Shown here piece by piece: positions 33,550 to 42,950 of a DNA stretch of 64,000 bases (positions are counted from its first letter, which is position 1; each line of letters begins with the position of its first letter). This DNA comes from Lachnobacterium bovis (GTDB taxonomy: Bacteria; Bacillota; Clostridia; Lachnospirales; Lachnospiraceae). Position numbers and translations under genes: made by a program. The notes under the pieces are model-generated. The model was not told where the DNA came from. It saw nothing but the letters and a program-made list of their open reading frames with translations, and searched no databases. The stretch is from contig NZ_FOGW01000011.1 of the NCBI RefSeq assembly GCF_900111325.1, positions 51,259-115,258 on the forward strand, in the 5' to 3' direction.

Positions 33550-34984
33550 TGACATAAAAAAAAGCATAATAAAAGGAATAGGCTGGAAATTTGCAGAAAG
33601 GATAATAGCGCAAGGAGTATCTTTTATAGTTTCAATAATATTAGCTAGAATTTTAATGCCAGATGATTATGGAATGGTAGCAATAGTCTTTTTGTTTATC
33701 ACGTTAGCAGATGTACTCGTATCAAGTGGGTTAGGAACTGCATTAATACAGGATAAAAATGCAGTTGAGGATGATTTTTCAACGATATTTTATTGTAGTT
33801 TGTTTATTTCGATTTGCTTGTATATGATAATGTTTGTAAGTGCACCTTTGATAGAACATTTTTACAAAATACAAGGATTAACAATTGTTCTAAGAGTTTT
33901 TTCACTTAGAATAATATTAGGTGCATATAATACAATACAACATGCATATATTGTGAAAAAAATGGAGTTTCAAAAATTTTTTTGGGCGACACTTATAGGT
34001 ACTATGATATCCGCTTTTTTAGGAATATACTTAGCTGTGAAGGGATATGGAGTGTGGGCTTTAGTTATGCAATATTTATCTAATTCAGTTATGGATAGTG
34101 TTGTTTTATCATTCATAATTAAGTGGTATCCTAAAAGAGTTTTTTCGATAAAAAGGGCAAAAGTATTAGTTGGATATGGTTGGAAAATAATGTGTGCTGA
34201 TTTTATAGGAACTTTTTTTAATCAGATTCAAACTGTTTTTATAGGTGGCTATTACAATGCAACACAATTAGCATTTTATAATAAGGGAAACCAAATTCCA
34301 AATGCAATGTTTAATAATATTACAGGAACGATTTCTAGTGTATTATTTTCAGCATTTTCAAAGGTTGAGGATAAACTGAAAAAAAAGAAATTAATAAGAC
34401 AAGTAATAAAAAAACTATCTTTTGTAATATTCCCTGGTTTAGCTGTGATGTATACGATATCTGATACTATTATTATTGGATTATTTACCGCAAAATGGGC
34501 TAGATGTGTAGAATTTATGAAATATGGGATATTAAGCATTCCATTTTTTTTGATAGGTGAGATTAGTATTCAAATAGTAAAATCAACAGGGAGAAGTGAT
34601 ATTGTTCTAAAAATAGAATTAGTAAAAAAACCATTATATTTGATATTAATATTAATCGGAATGAAAAAAAGTGTAATTGCAATAGCACAAATGACATGTT
34701 TGTATAGTATTGTCGTGGCGATAATAAATTTATATGTAATGGGTAAATTGATAGGATATAAAGGACGAGAAATACTAAGCGATTTGCTATGGCCTAGTTT
34801 TACAGCTATAGTTATGGCTGTTATTCTAACGTCATTTAATAGTTTTCTAAAAATGGGATATATTAAAGTTTTATTCAATGCAGTTTGTTTAGTAGTGTTT
34901 TATATGTTTAAATTTGGAGTAAATAATAAGGGGATTATATTTAAGCTAAAAGGGGAAAAGTATGAAGATAGTGAAAAAGTTTAG
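33542..34984 (+). CDS. Wzx-like polysaccharide/oligosaccharide flippase
   Basis: A 480-residue polytopic membrane protein with about 12-14 hydrophobic helices and the Wzx/MATE-type opening GWKFAERIIAQGVSFIVSI then LARILMPDDYGMVAIVFLF. Such proteins move lipid-linked oligosaccharides across the membrane. Its presence argues that at least part of the glycan is built on a lipid carrier and exported, which would fit a cell-wall or capsule polymer and not only cytoplasmic flagellin glycosylation. GTG start at 33542 behind GGAGG, overlapping the GT2 gene. Confidence 0.9.
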   Translation: MHDDIKKSIIKGIGWKFAERIIAQGVSFIVSIILARILMPDDYGMVAIVFLFITLADVLVSSGLGTALIQDKNAVEDDFSTIFYCSLFISICLYMIMFVSAPLIEHFYKIQGLTIVLRVFSLRIILGAYNTIQHAYIVKKMEFQKFFWATLIGTMISAFLGIYLAVKGYGVWALVMQYLSNSVMDSVVLSFIIKWYPKRVFSIKRAKVLVGYGWKIMCADFIGTFFNQIQTVFIGGYYNATQLAFYNKGNQIPNAMFNNITGTISSVLFSAFSKVEDKLKKKKLIRQVIKKLSFVIFPGLAVMYTISDTIIIGLFTAKWARCVEFMKYGILSIPFFLIGEISIQIVKSTGRSDIVLKIELVKKPLYLILILIGMKKSVIAIAQMTCLYSIVVAIINLYVMGKLIGYKGREILSDLLWPSFTAIVMAVILTSFNSFLKMGYIKVLFNAVCLVVFYMFKFGVNNKGIIFKLKGEKYEDSEKV

Positions 34985-36155
34985 TATAAAAATATATCAT
35001 ATATTAATTTTTTTAGTGTTTTCAAAAATAATGAGTTGTTTGCCTGCTAAAAAAGGAAAAATTGTATTTTTAAATTTTCAAGGATCAGGTTTCGGAGATT
35101 CGCCAGCAGAAATAGCAAAAAAATTGCAAAGCTACAAGGGATTAGATTTGGTATGGTTAGTAAAAGATGAAAATGAGCCTATGCCAAACTATATTAGAAA
35201 AGTTAAGTATCGTTCACTAAAAGCCTGTTTTGAATTAGCTACAGCTAGTGCATGGGTTGATAATGTAAGAGACGAGCATCTAGTTTTGAAAAAGAAAAAT
35301 CAGATATATTTGCAATTATGGCATGGAAGTATTTCGCTAAAAAAAATAGAAAGAGATGCTAGTGATAAATTAAGTTTTAGATATAAATTGAATGCAATAT
35401 ATGATGGAAAAATTATAAATGCAATAACGTGTGGAAATAGGAATCAAGAAAGAATTTTTGAGAGAGCGTTTTATCTGAAAGATAAAAATCAGATATTAAA
35501 GTATGGCGTGCCAAGAAATGATATTTTTTACGATTTAGAAAGAGTTAATAGTGTACGAAAAAAGGTTAGGGAGAGGTTAGAAATTAGGGATAATGAGTAT
35601 GTGATTTTATATGCACCAACATTTAGAAATGATGTTGATAGAGAAAGTAATAAAATTGATTTAGAAAGATTAATAGATATTTTAGAAAGAAAAGTCCATA
35701 AGAACATTAAAGTGCTAATAAAATTACATCCTAATATTAGAAGGTGTGGTAAATATTATTCATATTTGGCGGAAGAAAATAATCAGATAATTGATGTGTC
35801 GGATTATGTGGATTCAGTAGAAATAGGTATTTGTTCTGATGCAATTATAACGGATTATTCGAGCTATATATATGATTTTGCAATTTTAGGAAAGGTAGGA
35901 ATGTTTTTTACTTTGGATTATAAAGATTACATTGAAGAGAGAGGCTTATATGAAAAATTAGAAAATTATCCATTTCCGTTAGCTACTTCAAATGATGAAT
36001 TGATAAATGTTATAAAAAATTTTGATATAACAGAATACAAGAAGAATCTTAAAGAGTGGTTAAAAAAATTAGGAGTATATGAACAAGGTTGCGCGTCAGA
36101 AAAGATTAGTGATTGGTTAATTAGTCAAATAGGAAAGAGGTATGAAAAATGTTAG
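34962..36155 (+). CDS. CDP-glycerol/ribitol glycerophosphotransferase family (TagB/TagF-like)
   Basis: A 397-residue protein with the family signatures LQLWHGSISLKKI (around residues 120-132), LYAPTFRND, LIKLHPNI and SDAIITDYSSYIYDFAIL, the last being the polyol-phosphate donor-binding segment. Members polymerise or attach glycerol phosphate or related polyol phosphates, as in teichoic acid synthesis. The N-terminus has one hydrophobic stretch that may associate with the membrane. It overlaps the flippase gene by 23 bp and the licD gene by 7 bp, so the three are tightly coupled. Confidence 0.9.
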   Translation: MKIVKKFSIKIYHILIFLVFSKIMSCLPAKKGKIVFLNFQGSGFGDSPAEIAKKLQSYKGLDLVWLVKDENEPMPNYIRKVKYRSLKACFELATASAWVDNVRDEHLVLKKKNQIYLQLWHGSISLKKIERDASDKLSFRYKLNAIYDGKIINAITCGNRNQERIFERAFYLKDKNQILKYGVPRNDIFYDLERVNSVRKKVRERLEIRDNEYVILYAPTFRNDVDRESNKIDLERLIDILERKVHKNIKVLIKLHPNIRRCGKYYSYLAEENNQIIDVSDYVDSVEIGICSDAIITDYSSYIYDFAILGKVGMFFTLDYKDYIEERGLYEKLENYPFPLATSNDELINVIKNFDITEYKKNLKEWLKKLGVYEQGCASEKISDWLISQIGKRYEKC

Positions 36156-37111
36156 AATTTGAAGAAAATTATTTTGACGGAGAAATTAGAGAAGGATTTT
36201 ATATAGAAACCATGATGAAAAGAGCATGGGCTGCTCAATTAGAAGTGTTGAAAATATTTGAAAATATATGTAAGAAATATAATATTACATATTTTGCCCA
36301 TTGGGGGACTCTATTAGGAGCAGTTAGACATAAAGGCTTTATACCATGGGATGATGACATAGATATCATTATGAAGAGAAAAGATTGGATAGAATTTATC
36401 AAGCATAAAAATGAATTACCAAATGATTATATGATTTTAAATTATGCAGATGATAATGAATATAGAAATTTTTTTACTAGAATTATCAATGGTTCTAAAA
36501 TTCCCTACAGTGGAGAAAAGTTAGAATATTATCATGGATGTCCTTATATTGTTGGGCTTGATATAGAGATATTAGATGGAATAAGTGATGATACAAAAGA
36601 AGATGAGTTACAAAAAACTATTATAGATATTATTATAAGTACAGAAAATTTATTAAAGAAAGTAAATAATAAAAAAGCAGGAAAATGTGTTGATGGTGAA
36701 GAGTTAGAAAATGTCGATGAAAAAGATTTAGAAGATGCAATTTGTTCGATTGAGGAGATGTGTGCGGTTAAATTTAATAGAGATGCTGATTTATCTTATC
36801 AGTTATTTGATTTGTGTGAGAAAGTTTCTAGTATTTATAGTTATGATGATACCAAAAGGCTACAATGCGTACTAGAAAGACAAACCAAAGATAAGGATTT
36901 TATATTTGATAAAGAGGATTATTTAGAAGCAATAGAAGTTCCATTTGAAAATACAACAATATTTATACCCCGAAATTATGATAAAATATTGAAGTATTTA
37001 TACGGAGAAGATTATATGATACCTAAAAAAATGGATGCAAGCCATGATTATCCTTTTTACAAGAATCAGGAAGTTGAATTGATGAAATTTTTACAAAGAG
37101 GAGAAGTATAA
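36149..37111 (+). CDS. licD: LicD family phosphotransferase
   Basis: A 320-residue nucleotidyltransferase-fold protein with the LicD core AHWGTLLGAVRHKGF followed by PWDDDIDI, whose aspartates bind metal. LicD enzymes transfer phosphocholine or related phospho-groups from CDP-activated donors onto glycans. With a phosphonopyruvate decarboxylase homologue directly downstream, transfer of a phosphonate such as 2-aminoethylphosphonate is an alternative to phosphocholine. No choline kinase or cytidylyltransferase is present in the window. Confidence 0.88.
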   Translation: MLEFEENYFDGEIREGFYIETMMKRAWAAQLEVLKIFENICKKYNITYFAHWGTLLGAVRHKGFIPWDDDIDIIMKRKDWIEFIKHKNELPNDYMILNYADDNEYRNFFTRIINGSKIPYSGEKLEYYHGCPYIVGLDIEILDGISDDTKEDELQKTIIDIIISTENLLKKVNNKKAGKCVDGEELENVDEKDLEDAICSIEEMCAVKFNRDADLSYQLFDLCEKVSSIYSYDDTKRLQCVLERQTKDKDFIFDKEDYLEAIEVPFENTTIFIPRNYDKILKYLYGEDYMIPKKMDASHDYPFYKNQEVELMKFLQRGEV

Positions 37112-37113
37112 CT

Positions 37114-38247
37114 ATGTTATTAGTAGAAAAATTTATTTCAATGTTAGCAGTTGATTTTTTTGTTGGAGTTCCAGATTCAAAACTTAAACCGTTAGTTAAT
37201 TATTTGATGGATAAATACGGAGTAGATAATAAGCATCATTTGATTGCTGCAAATGAGGGAAATTGTGTTGCCATAGCAGCAGGGTATTATTTGGCAACAG
37301 GAAAGATTCCTTTAGTGTATCTACAAAATAGTGGAGAAGGGAATGTGATTAATCCAATTGCATCGTTGATATCGCCAGATGTATATAATATACCAGTTAT
37401 TTTTGTTATAGGATGGCGTGGAGAAGACGGAATAAAAGATGAACCACAGCATAAATTCCAAGGTAAAATAACGAAAGATTTAATTGATTTGATGCAAATA
37501 AAAAATGTAACACTTACAGAAAATACAACAGAAGAAACTTTAGAAGAAGATTTAAAAGAATTAAAAAAAGAGTTAGAAGAAGGAAGAAGTATTGCGTTTT
37601 TAGTTAAAGAAAAGGCTTTGAAATTTGAAAAAAATATAGAGTATAAGAATAATAATAAACTTAAAAGAGAGGAAATTATTGAAAAAATAGTAGAATTTGC
37701 TAATGAAGATATTATGGTCTCAACTACGGGAAAAGCTAGTAGAGAGCTATTTGAAATAAGAGAAAATAAAAATATGTCGCATAATAATGACTTTTTAACA
37801 GTAGGTTCGATGGGACATTCATCTTCTATTGCGCTTGGTATTGCAATCAGTAATGAAAAGGAAAAAATATGGTGCATAGATGGAGACGGTGCAGCTATTA
37901 TGCATTTAGGAGCACTACCTGTAATAGGAGAAGTAAAGCCATCGAATTTAATACATGTGCTAATAAACAATGGAGCACATGAATCAGTTGGGGGAATGCC
38001 TACTGTAGCCAAAAATGGTTGTGAGTTTTCAAAAATAGCAAAAGCATGTGGATATGAATATATTTATAAGGTAAAAACTATGTGGGAATTAGAAGAAGCA
38101 TTATTACAGACAAAAAAAAATAAAGGGTTAACATTCATAGAAGTGATGAGTGCAATAGGTGCTAGAAGTGATTTGAAAAGACCTACATTAACTCCAATTG
38201 AAAATAAACAAAATTTTATGGACAGGTTAAGAAGGAAAGGTGTATAA
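37114..38247 (+). CDS. phosphonopyruvate decarboxylase homologue
   Basis: A 377-residue thiamine-diphosphate enzyme with both halves in one chain, the usual length for phosphonopyruvate decarboxylases. The pyrimidine-binding domain has the catalytic glutamate E48 in AANEGNCVAIAAGYY and the substrate-loop LQNSGEGNVINPI, and the cofactor domain has GDGAAIMHLG followed by LINNGAHESVGG. The known reaction converts phosphonopyruvate to phosphonoacetaldehyde, the step that makes phosphonate synthesis irreversible. The partner PEP mutase and an aminotransferase are not in this window. Sulfopyruvate decarboxylase is a related possibility. It lies 2 bp after licD. Confidence 0.87.
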   Translation: MLLVEKFISMLAVDFFVGVPDSKLKPLVNYLMDKYGVDNKHHLIAANEGNCVAIAAGYYLATGKIPLVYLQNSGEGNVINPIASLISPDVYNIPVIFVIGWRGEDGIKDEPQHKFQGKITKDLIDLMQIKNVTLTENTTEETLEEDLKELKKELEEGRSIAFLVKEKALKFEKNIEYKNNNKLKREEIIEKIVEFANEDIMVSTTGKASRELFEIRENKNMSHNNDFLTVGSMGHSSSIALGIAISNEKEKIWCIDGDGAAIMHLGALPVIGEVKPSNLIHVLINNGAHESVGGMPTVAKNGCEFSKIAKACGYEYIYKVKTMWELEEALLQTKKNKGLTFIEVMSAIGARSDLKRPTLTPIENKQNFMDRLRRKGV

Positions 38248-38249
38248 AA

Positions 38250-41168
38250 ATGTTGATAGTTGATATTTTATCTCCATGTGGTGGTGGAAAAAGTGGAATA
38301 GAGAAAGTATTAAGCTCATGGAAAAAAATTACACATATAAAATTTAGATTTATTCATTTGGGTTTAGGTATAGAATATCTTGAAGGTTACGATGAAGCAT
38401 ATGAATATAAAGTATATGATTCTTCAAAGAATATAAGTGAACAATTAGAAAAAATGGCAATGACATATGCAAATTTTATAAAAGTACATGGAAAACCTAT
38501 GCTTTGTGTGACACTTAATTATCCGATAATGTCTAAAGTGGTTAAGTTATCTCAGCAATATTTAATAAATAATTCTGAGGCGGAGTTTAAGATTGTTTCT
38601 TGGGTACATAATGATGTAAATATGTACAATTCAGTTGGCTTAGGTGGGATAAAAGAACTTAAAGAGGCAGATTATCATTTATGTATAAATAAAGCGATAA
38701 TTAAGCAATTGAAACAAGATGGAGTAAACGATGATAAGATTTATTATATAGCTAATCCTATTGTTTTTCCTAAAGAAGATTATTTTGAAAAAATAAACTA
38801 TGTAAATGGTGATGTAAGAAAAAAAAGTAATAAGCTAATATATGTAGGGCGAGTTTCGGCAGAAAAGAGATTGGACATAATTCTTGAAGCAATGTATAGA
38901 GCAAAAAGTGACTGGAGTATTAAGATAATTGGAGATGGAGATTATAAAAAAGAATTATTTGAAATAATAAGCTATTTACAAATGGATGACAAAGTAAAAT
39001 ATTTAGGGTGGAAAGATAATCCATGGGATTATTTAGAAGATGAAGTAGCCCTAGTTGCAGCGTCTGATTATGAGGGCTTTCTTTTAGTTGGAGCAGAGGC
39101 ATTAGCTTATGGAAGAATGGTTTTAAGTACGCCGACTGTTATTGATTATATACAAGAAGGGGTAAATGGATATTTTTTTAATAATGAAGATGGCGTGCAA
39201 TTAGCTGAAATTTTGGATAAAATAGCAAACGGTGAAATTAGTATACCAGATCCTAGACTATGTCGTGAATCGGTTGCTCAATATGAAGAAAAAAACTACA
39301 TAAAAGCTGTAGAAATAAGCTTACTTTACATAATTAAGGAGTCTGTAAAAAAGAATTCAGAAGAGTATTTTGAGCTTGTTTCGAGTTTTATAGATTGTAA
39401 TAGGATACATGAAGTAGAAGAAGTATTAAAAGAAGCATTTATTGAATATCCATTGGATTATAGATGGTACTACATAAAAGGACTTTTAGCAGAGAATGGA
39501 GAAAATTTTGAAGAACAGCTAGTGTGGCTAATATTTGTAAAACTTTTAAAAGAAATTAATAAGGAGCATATTACAAAAGAAATTTCTGAATCTCTTGATG
39601 AAGAATATTATAATATTCGTAATAAAAAAGGATTAGTTGTAAAGAAAATATTGAATACTGCAAAACAAATCTTTATAGAAATGATAAATCTAAAAAGTTA
39701 TGATGTGGTTTTTAAATTAATTACAGAATTAACTAGCTCTTCAAATATAGACAGTGAATGTAGAAAAATATTTATTGATAGAGAAATACTTATGTTAAAA
39801 AACATTTTAGAGATAGGTTTGATGCAGATAAAGAGAACAAAAAAAGTAGTATACCCAAATGATATAAAAAAATTAGAAGATTATAATTGCATTGATAAAT
39901 ATAAAGATAACATTAAGGGGTTTTATGAAGTCTTTAAGGAAGTGCGCTTTTATCTAGAAAGAATGTTGTATGGAATTCCTGAAACAAGTGAAGAATCATT
40001 GGCAGAAACTATTTTAAAATATGATGTTACACCGGAAATGTTACTATTATTTATAAGAGAAATGGTTCCATTACTGTATGATGATGTGCCAATGTATGAA
40101 AAAGTCGCAGAGTATTTGAAAACTTCTAAAAAGCAAGGAAAGAATTTTAGTGAATACTATATAGAAATTTATCATACCTTCGTACATTCTGTAAAAAAAT
40201 TATACGAATGCAATCATGATGAAGAAAAAAAGAAAATTATTTTTAAAGAAAAAAAAGAAAAAAATTTTTTTAAAAAAATTATAGTGAATTTAGACAAAAC
40301 AAAGAGTTGTGAGATAATAGACTATGAAAGAAAAATTGAAAAAAATGATATTTTAAAACAAGGTGAAAGTACAATTGTAAATTATGAGCTAAAAGAGTGG
40401 AATGAAACACAACGATTAATAAATAAAAAAAATGAAGGTGTTGAATATGATGAAAAGAAAATAGCCATTATTTTTTGTACTAATGATAATAGAATGAGAT
40501 TAGAATGCGAAGCTTATATTAAAACATTAGATATACCAAAGGATTTTTCGTTAGAAGTTATAGAAGTAATAAATGCAAAAAGTATGGCAAGTGGTTATAA
40601 TGCGGCAATATTAAACACAAATGCAAAATATAAACTTTATATACATCATGATGTGTGGTTGATTGAAGAGAATATCCTAATAGATGCGGTAGAAGCATTA
40701 CAACAAAATCAAGATGTTAATTTATTAGGTGTTGCAGGCTCCGCAAAGATTAATAAAAATGGATGTTGGTTTGAAAAGAAAGATATAGATTACGGTTTTG
40801 TGAAAGTAGTACAAAATCATGAAGCACAAACAGTGGAATCATCTCATATTGGGAATAATTTAAGGATTATAGGTAAGGCTAATGATAATATTATTTTATA
40901 TTCAGCAAAAGCTATAGATGGTGTTTTTTTGTTTACGAATAAAGACGTACCATGGAGAGAAGACATATTTGATCATTGGCACTATTATGATATATCAGAG
41001 TGTATAGAATATATTTATCGAGGCTATAAATGTGCATTTTGGGATAATGGAAAGGTTAATATCCATCATTATGTGACAGTTGATACAGAAGCTGATGTGG
41101 TATATCGTTTATGGCGGGAGGTTTTTTTGAAGTATGTAAAAGAAATTGATGAAAATTTATTAGGATAA
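38250..41168 (+). CDS. large two-domain glycosyltransferase (GT4 plus GT2-like) with helical middle
   Basis: A 972-residue protein. Residues 1 to about 385 form a GT4 retaining glycosyltransferase (LIYVGRVSAEKRLDIILEAM, WKDNPWDYL, AASDYEGFLLVGAEALAYG). Residues about 385-735 are helix-rich, charged and without recognisable motif. Residues 738-972 resemble the GT2-like family seen in pfam13712 (IAIIFCTNDNRMRLECE, ASGYNAAILNTNAKYKLYIHHDVWL, WREDIFDHWHYYD). It could add two successive sugars. Last + strand gene of the island, 2 bp after the decarboxylase gene. Confidence 0.85.
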   Translation: MLIVDILSPCGGGKSGIEKVLSSWKKITHIKFRFIHLGLGIEYLEGYDEAYEYKVYDSSKNISEQLEKMAMTYANFIKVHGKPMLCVTLNYPIMSKVVKLSQQYLINNSEAEFKIVSWVHNDVNMYNSVGLGGIKELKEADYHLCINKAIIKQLKQDGVNDDKIYYIANPIVFPKEDYFEKINYVNGDVRKKSNKLIYVGRVSAEKRLDIILEAMYRAKSDWSIKIIGDGDYKKELFEIISYLQMDDKVKYLGWKDNPWDYLEDEVALVAASDYEGFLLVGAEALAYGRMVLSTPTVIDYIQEGVNGYFFNNEDGVQLAEILDKIANGEISIPDPRLCRESVAQYEEKNYIKAVEISLLYIIKESVKKNSEEYFELVSSFIDCNRIHEVEEVLKEAFIEYPLDYRWYYIKGLLAENGENFEEQLVWLIFVKLLKEINKEHITKEISESLDEEYYNIRNKKGLVVKKILNTAKQIFIEMINLKSYDVVFKLITELTSSSNIDSECRKIFIDREILMLKNILEIGLMQIKRTKKVVYPNDIKKLEDYNCIDKYKDNIKGFYEVFKEVRFYLERMLYGIPETSEESLAETILKYDVTPEMLLLFIREMVPLLYDDVPMYEKVAEYLKTSKKQGKNFSEYYIEIYHTFVHSVKKLYECNHDEEKKKIIFKEKKEKNFFKKIIVNLDKTKSCEIIDYERKIEKNDILKQGESTIVNYELKEWNETQRLINKKNEGVEYDEKKIAIIFCTNDNRMRLECEAYIKTLDIPKDFSLEVIEVINAKSMASGYNAAILNTNAKYKLYIHHDVWLIEENILIDAVEALQQNQDVNLLGVAGSAKINKNGCWFEKKDIDYGFVKVVQNHEAQTVESSHIGNNLRIIGKANDNIILYSAKAIDGVFLFTNKDVPWREDIFDHWHYYDISECIEYIYRGYKCAFWDNGKVNIHHYVTVDTEADVVYRLWREVFLKYVKEIDENLLG

Positions 41169-41174
41169 AATATC

Positions 41175-41201
41175 AGGGAGCATTCTTTAAGAATGCTCCC
41201 T
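41175..41201. terminator. bidirectional terminator closing the glycan island
   Basis: AGGGAGCATTC pairs perfectly with GAATGCTCCCT around TTTAA. It lies between the convergent large glycosyltransferase gene and the FliD-like gene. Confidence 0.85.
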
Positions 41202-41211
41202 AGTATTAGGA

Positions 41212-42510
41212 TCAAACGTAATTATCTAAAAACAATCCGACATAAACAGATGGTACATATGGAGTAGGAAAATTATTGTAAGGAGGCTTATATTCGTAAA
41301 TAATTTTATCCATGTAAGCAAGAGGATTAATGGAAATATCATCTGCTTTAGATCCAATGGAATTTTTGAAAGAATTTAATGTTTCAAAAGTTTCATCGAG
41401 ATTTTTACTTGAAACAGCATCTTCTAATAGTAAGTCATTAACAAAAACGTATCCATTATCAGAAACTTCAAGGCCTATTGAGTCAAGTTGCGATTTCATA
41501 CCAACAGAAATACTTGCCATTGATAAAAAAAATTGATTCCGATTATTTTGCTTTTCATGAATAGTAGCGTAGTTTTGGGCTAAGGTAAGCATATTATTGT
41601 ATGCCGTTGTTAAATTTGTTACATTTTCAGAAATAGCTTCAACGTTATTTTTGAATCCAATTTTAGTAGTAGCATCATCACCTTCAGCAAGTAAGAGTAA
41701 TTCAATGTCATTATTTAATATGAAGGAATTTGAAGTTGATGAATATGGTTCTCCATCAATAGTAAAAGAAGAATTACATGCAGGATGAGAAATATTAGTG
41801 ATACCCAATACATCCATCATAGCAATGGAATTGTTCTTTGAAGATGGAAAAACACTAAATGGTTGTTTGTTATTTTCGACTAAACCTGTATTATTTCCAA
41901 TAAGTCTAATGGCGTTAGCATTATCATCATCGCTAATAAGTGACGCCTTTAAACCTACATTAGAAGAATTTATGAGGTTAACTAATTTATTTTGAATCAT
42001 AAAATTTGTATCTGTTGACTTAATATTAAATTGAAATTCATAGGTTGAAGATTGGGTTTTTAAGTCAAAAGTATAATTTCCAGGAATAAAAGACAAAATA
42101 TCTGCTTTTAAAAAATTACCTGTGTTAACCTGAGGTTTTGCCAAACTATCTATATGTAAAGTAAACGTATCATTTTCGTTATAGGATGAATTTCCCCAAA
42201 AAGTAGCATCAGCAACGTCAGGATTAGAAGAGTATGCCACCTTTTTATCGAAACAACTTTCTAAACTGTCTTCGTTAGAAAGAGAAGCCACAACATGCAA
42301 CAGACTGCGTGAAGTCTCTTTGATATCAATCGCAAAACGTTTTGCAGTTGAAGGTTCCGCTAATTTAAAAAGAGGAGAGTCCTTATTAACTTGTATTATT
42401 TTTGTATATACTTTTTTTAAATCATTCTTCGAATGATAATCATATTTAGATGATTTCTTGTTACTAGTCGAAGAAATATAATAAGCATATACATTATCAA
42501 TTTTTGCCAT
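41212..42510 (-). CDS. FliD-like (HAP2-like) protein with a divergent N-terminus
   Basis: A 432-residue protein. The middle resembles FliD: TFTLHIDSLAKPQVNTGNFL (matching the VQSLEVTNLAQTGYL region), VLGITNISHPACNSSFTIDG followed by EPYSSTSNSFIL, and VTNLTTAYNNMLTLAQ, then a C-terminal part like IGLEVSDNGYVFVNDLLL. The canonical FliD opening (GLDTDALV) is missing and replaced by a polar 60-residue segment. It is on the opposite strand from the flagellar genes. A modified cap, a filament accessory protein or a decayed copy are options; the intact frame argues against decay. GGAGGAG precedes the ATG. Confidence 0.65.
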   Translation of the reverse strand: MAKIDNVYAYYISSTSNKKSSKYDYHSKNDLKKVYTKIIQVNKDSPLFKLAEPSTAKRFAIDIKETSRSLLHVVASLSNEDSLESCFDKKVAYSSNPDVADATFWGNSSYNENDTFTLHIDSLAKPQVNTGNFLKADILSFIPGNYTFDLKTQSSTYEFQFNIKSTDTNFMIQNKLVNLINSSNVGLKASLISDDDNANAIRLIGNNTGLVENNKQPFSVFPSSKNNSIAMMDVLGITNISHPACNSSFTIDGEPYSSTSNSFILNNDIELLLLAEGDDATTKIGFKNNVEAISENVTNLTTAYNNMLTLAQNYATIHEKQNNRNQFFLSMASISVGMKSQLDSIGLEVSDNGYVFVNDLLLEDAVSSKNLDETFETLNSFKNSIGSKADDISINPLAYMDKIIYEYKPPYNNFPTPYVPSVYVGLFLDNYV

Positions 42511-42950
42511 GAGCTCTCCTCCTTTCCAAATACTAACACTAGAGGGGAATAGGTATGAATGAAAAAATACAACAATTAAAATTATAAGTAAAAAACATAG
42601 AATGCTATGCAGGTACCTGTGAGCAAAATATTAAGTTATAAAATAATGTAAAAAGGGATTGTGTTACTATGAAGTATAAAAAAGTAAAAAAGGGATTGTG
42701 TTACTATGAAGTATAAAAAAGTAAAAAAGGGATTGTGTTACTATGAAGTATAAAAAAAGTATAAAAATAATAACTAAGATGTAAAAATTATGTAGAATAA
42801 ATATAATTAAAAACTAGATAAAACAATATTTTATGACATAATTCATAAAACTGTAAGTTAAGAATACAATATACTCATATTAATAAGTATAACTATATGA
42901 CAATTATACAATAAAGTGAGAGTAAAATCAATAGTTTTTAATAAAAATAC
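42511..42950. other. intergenic region upstream of the translation block
   Basis: AT-rich DNA between the divergent FliD-like gene and rpmG. It contains the short tandem repeat at 42648-42757 and two tandem promoters immediately after it. No SigD promoter for the FliD-like gene is visible; a TATAAT on the minus strand near 42578-42583 is a possible -10. No larger gene is supported. Confidence 0.5.
42648..42757 (+). repeat. three tandem copies of a 36-37 bp unit, each with an SD-like motif and ATG
   Basis: Copies begin at 42648, 42684 and 42721. Each contains A5-6 GGGATT, then ATG about 11 nt later. The first two ATGs open a 15-codon frame, MKYKKVKKGLCYYEV, that ends on TAA in the next copy; the third runs into unique sequence and reads MKYKKSIKIITKM. 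Whether any of this is translated is unknown. A replication-slippage repeat is the simplest origin. Confidence 0.9.

Noticed and set aside
37287..38012. 241-codon minus-strand frame inside the phosphonopyruvate decarboxylase gene
   Set aside because: Serine/isoleucine-rich antisense shadow of a well-supported + strand gene with complete catalytic motifs.
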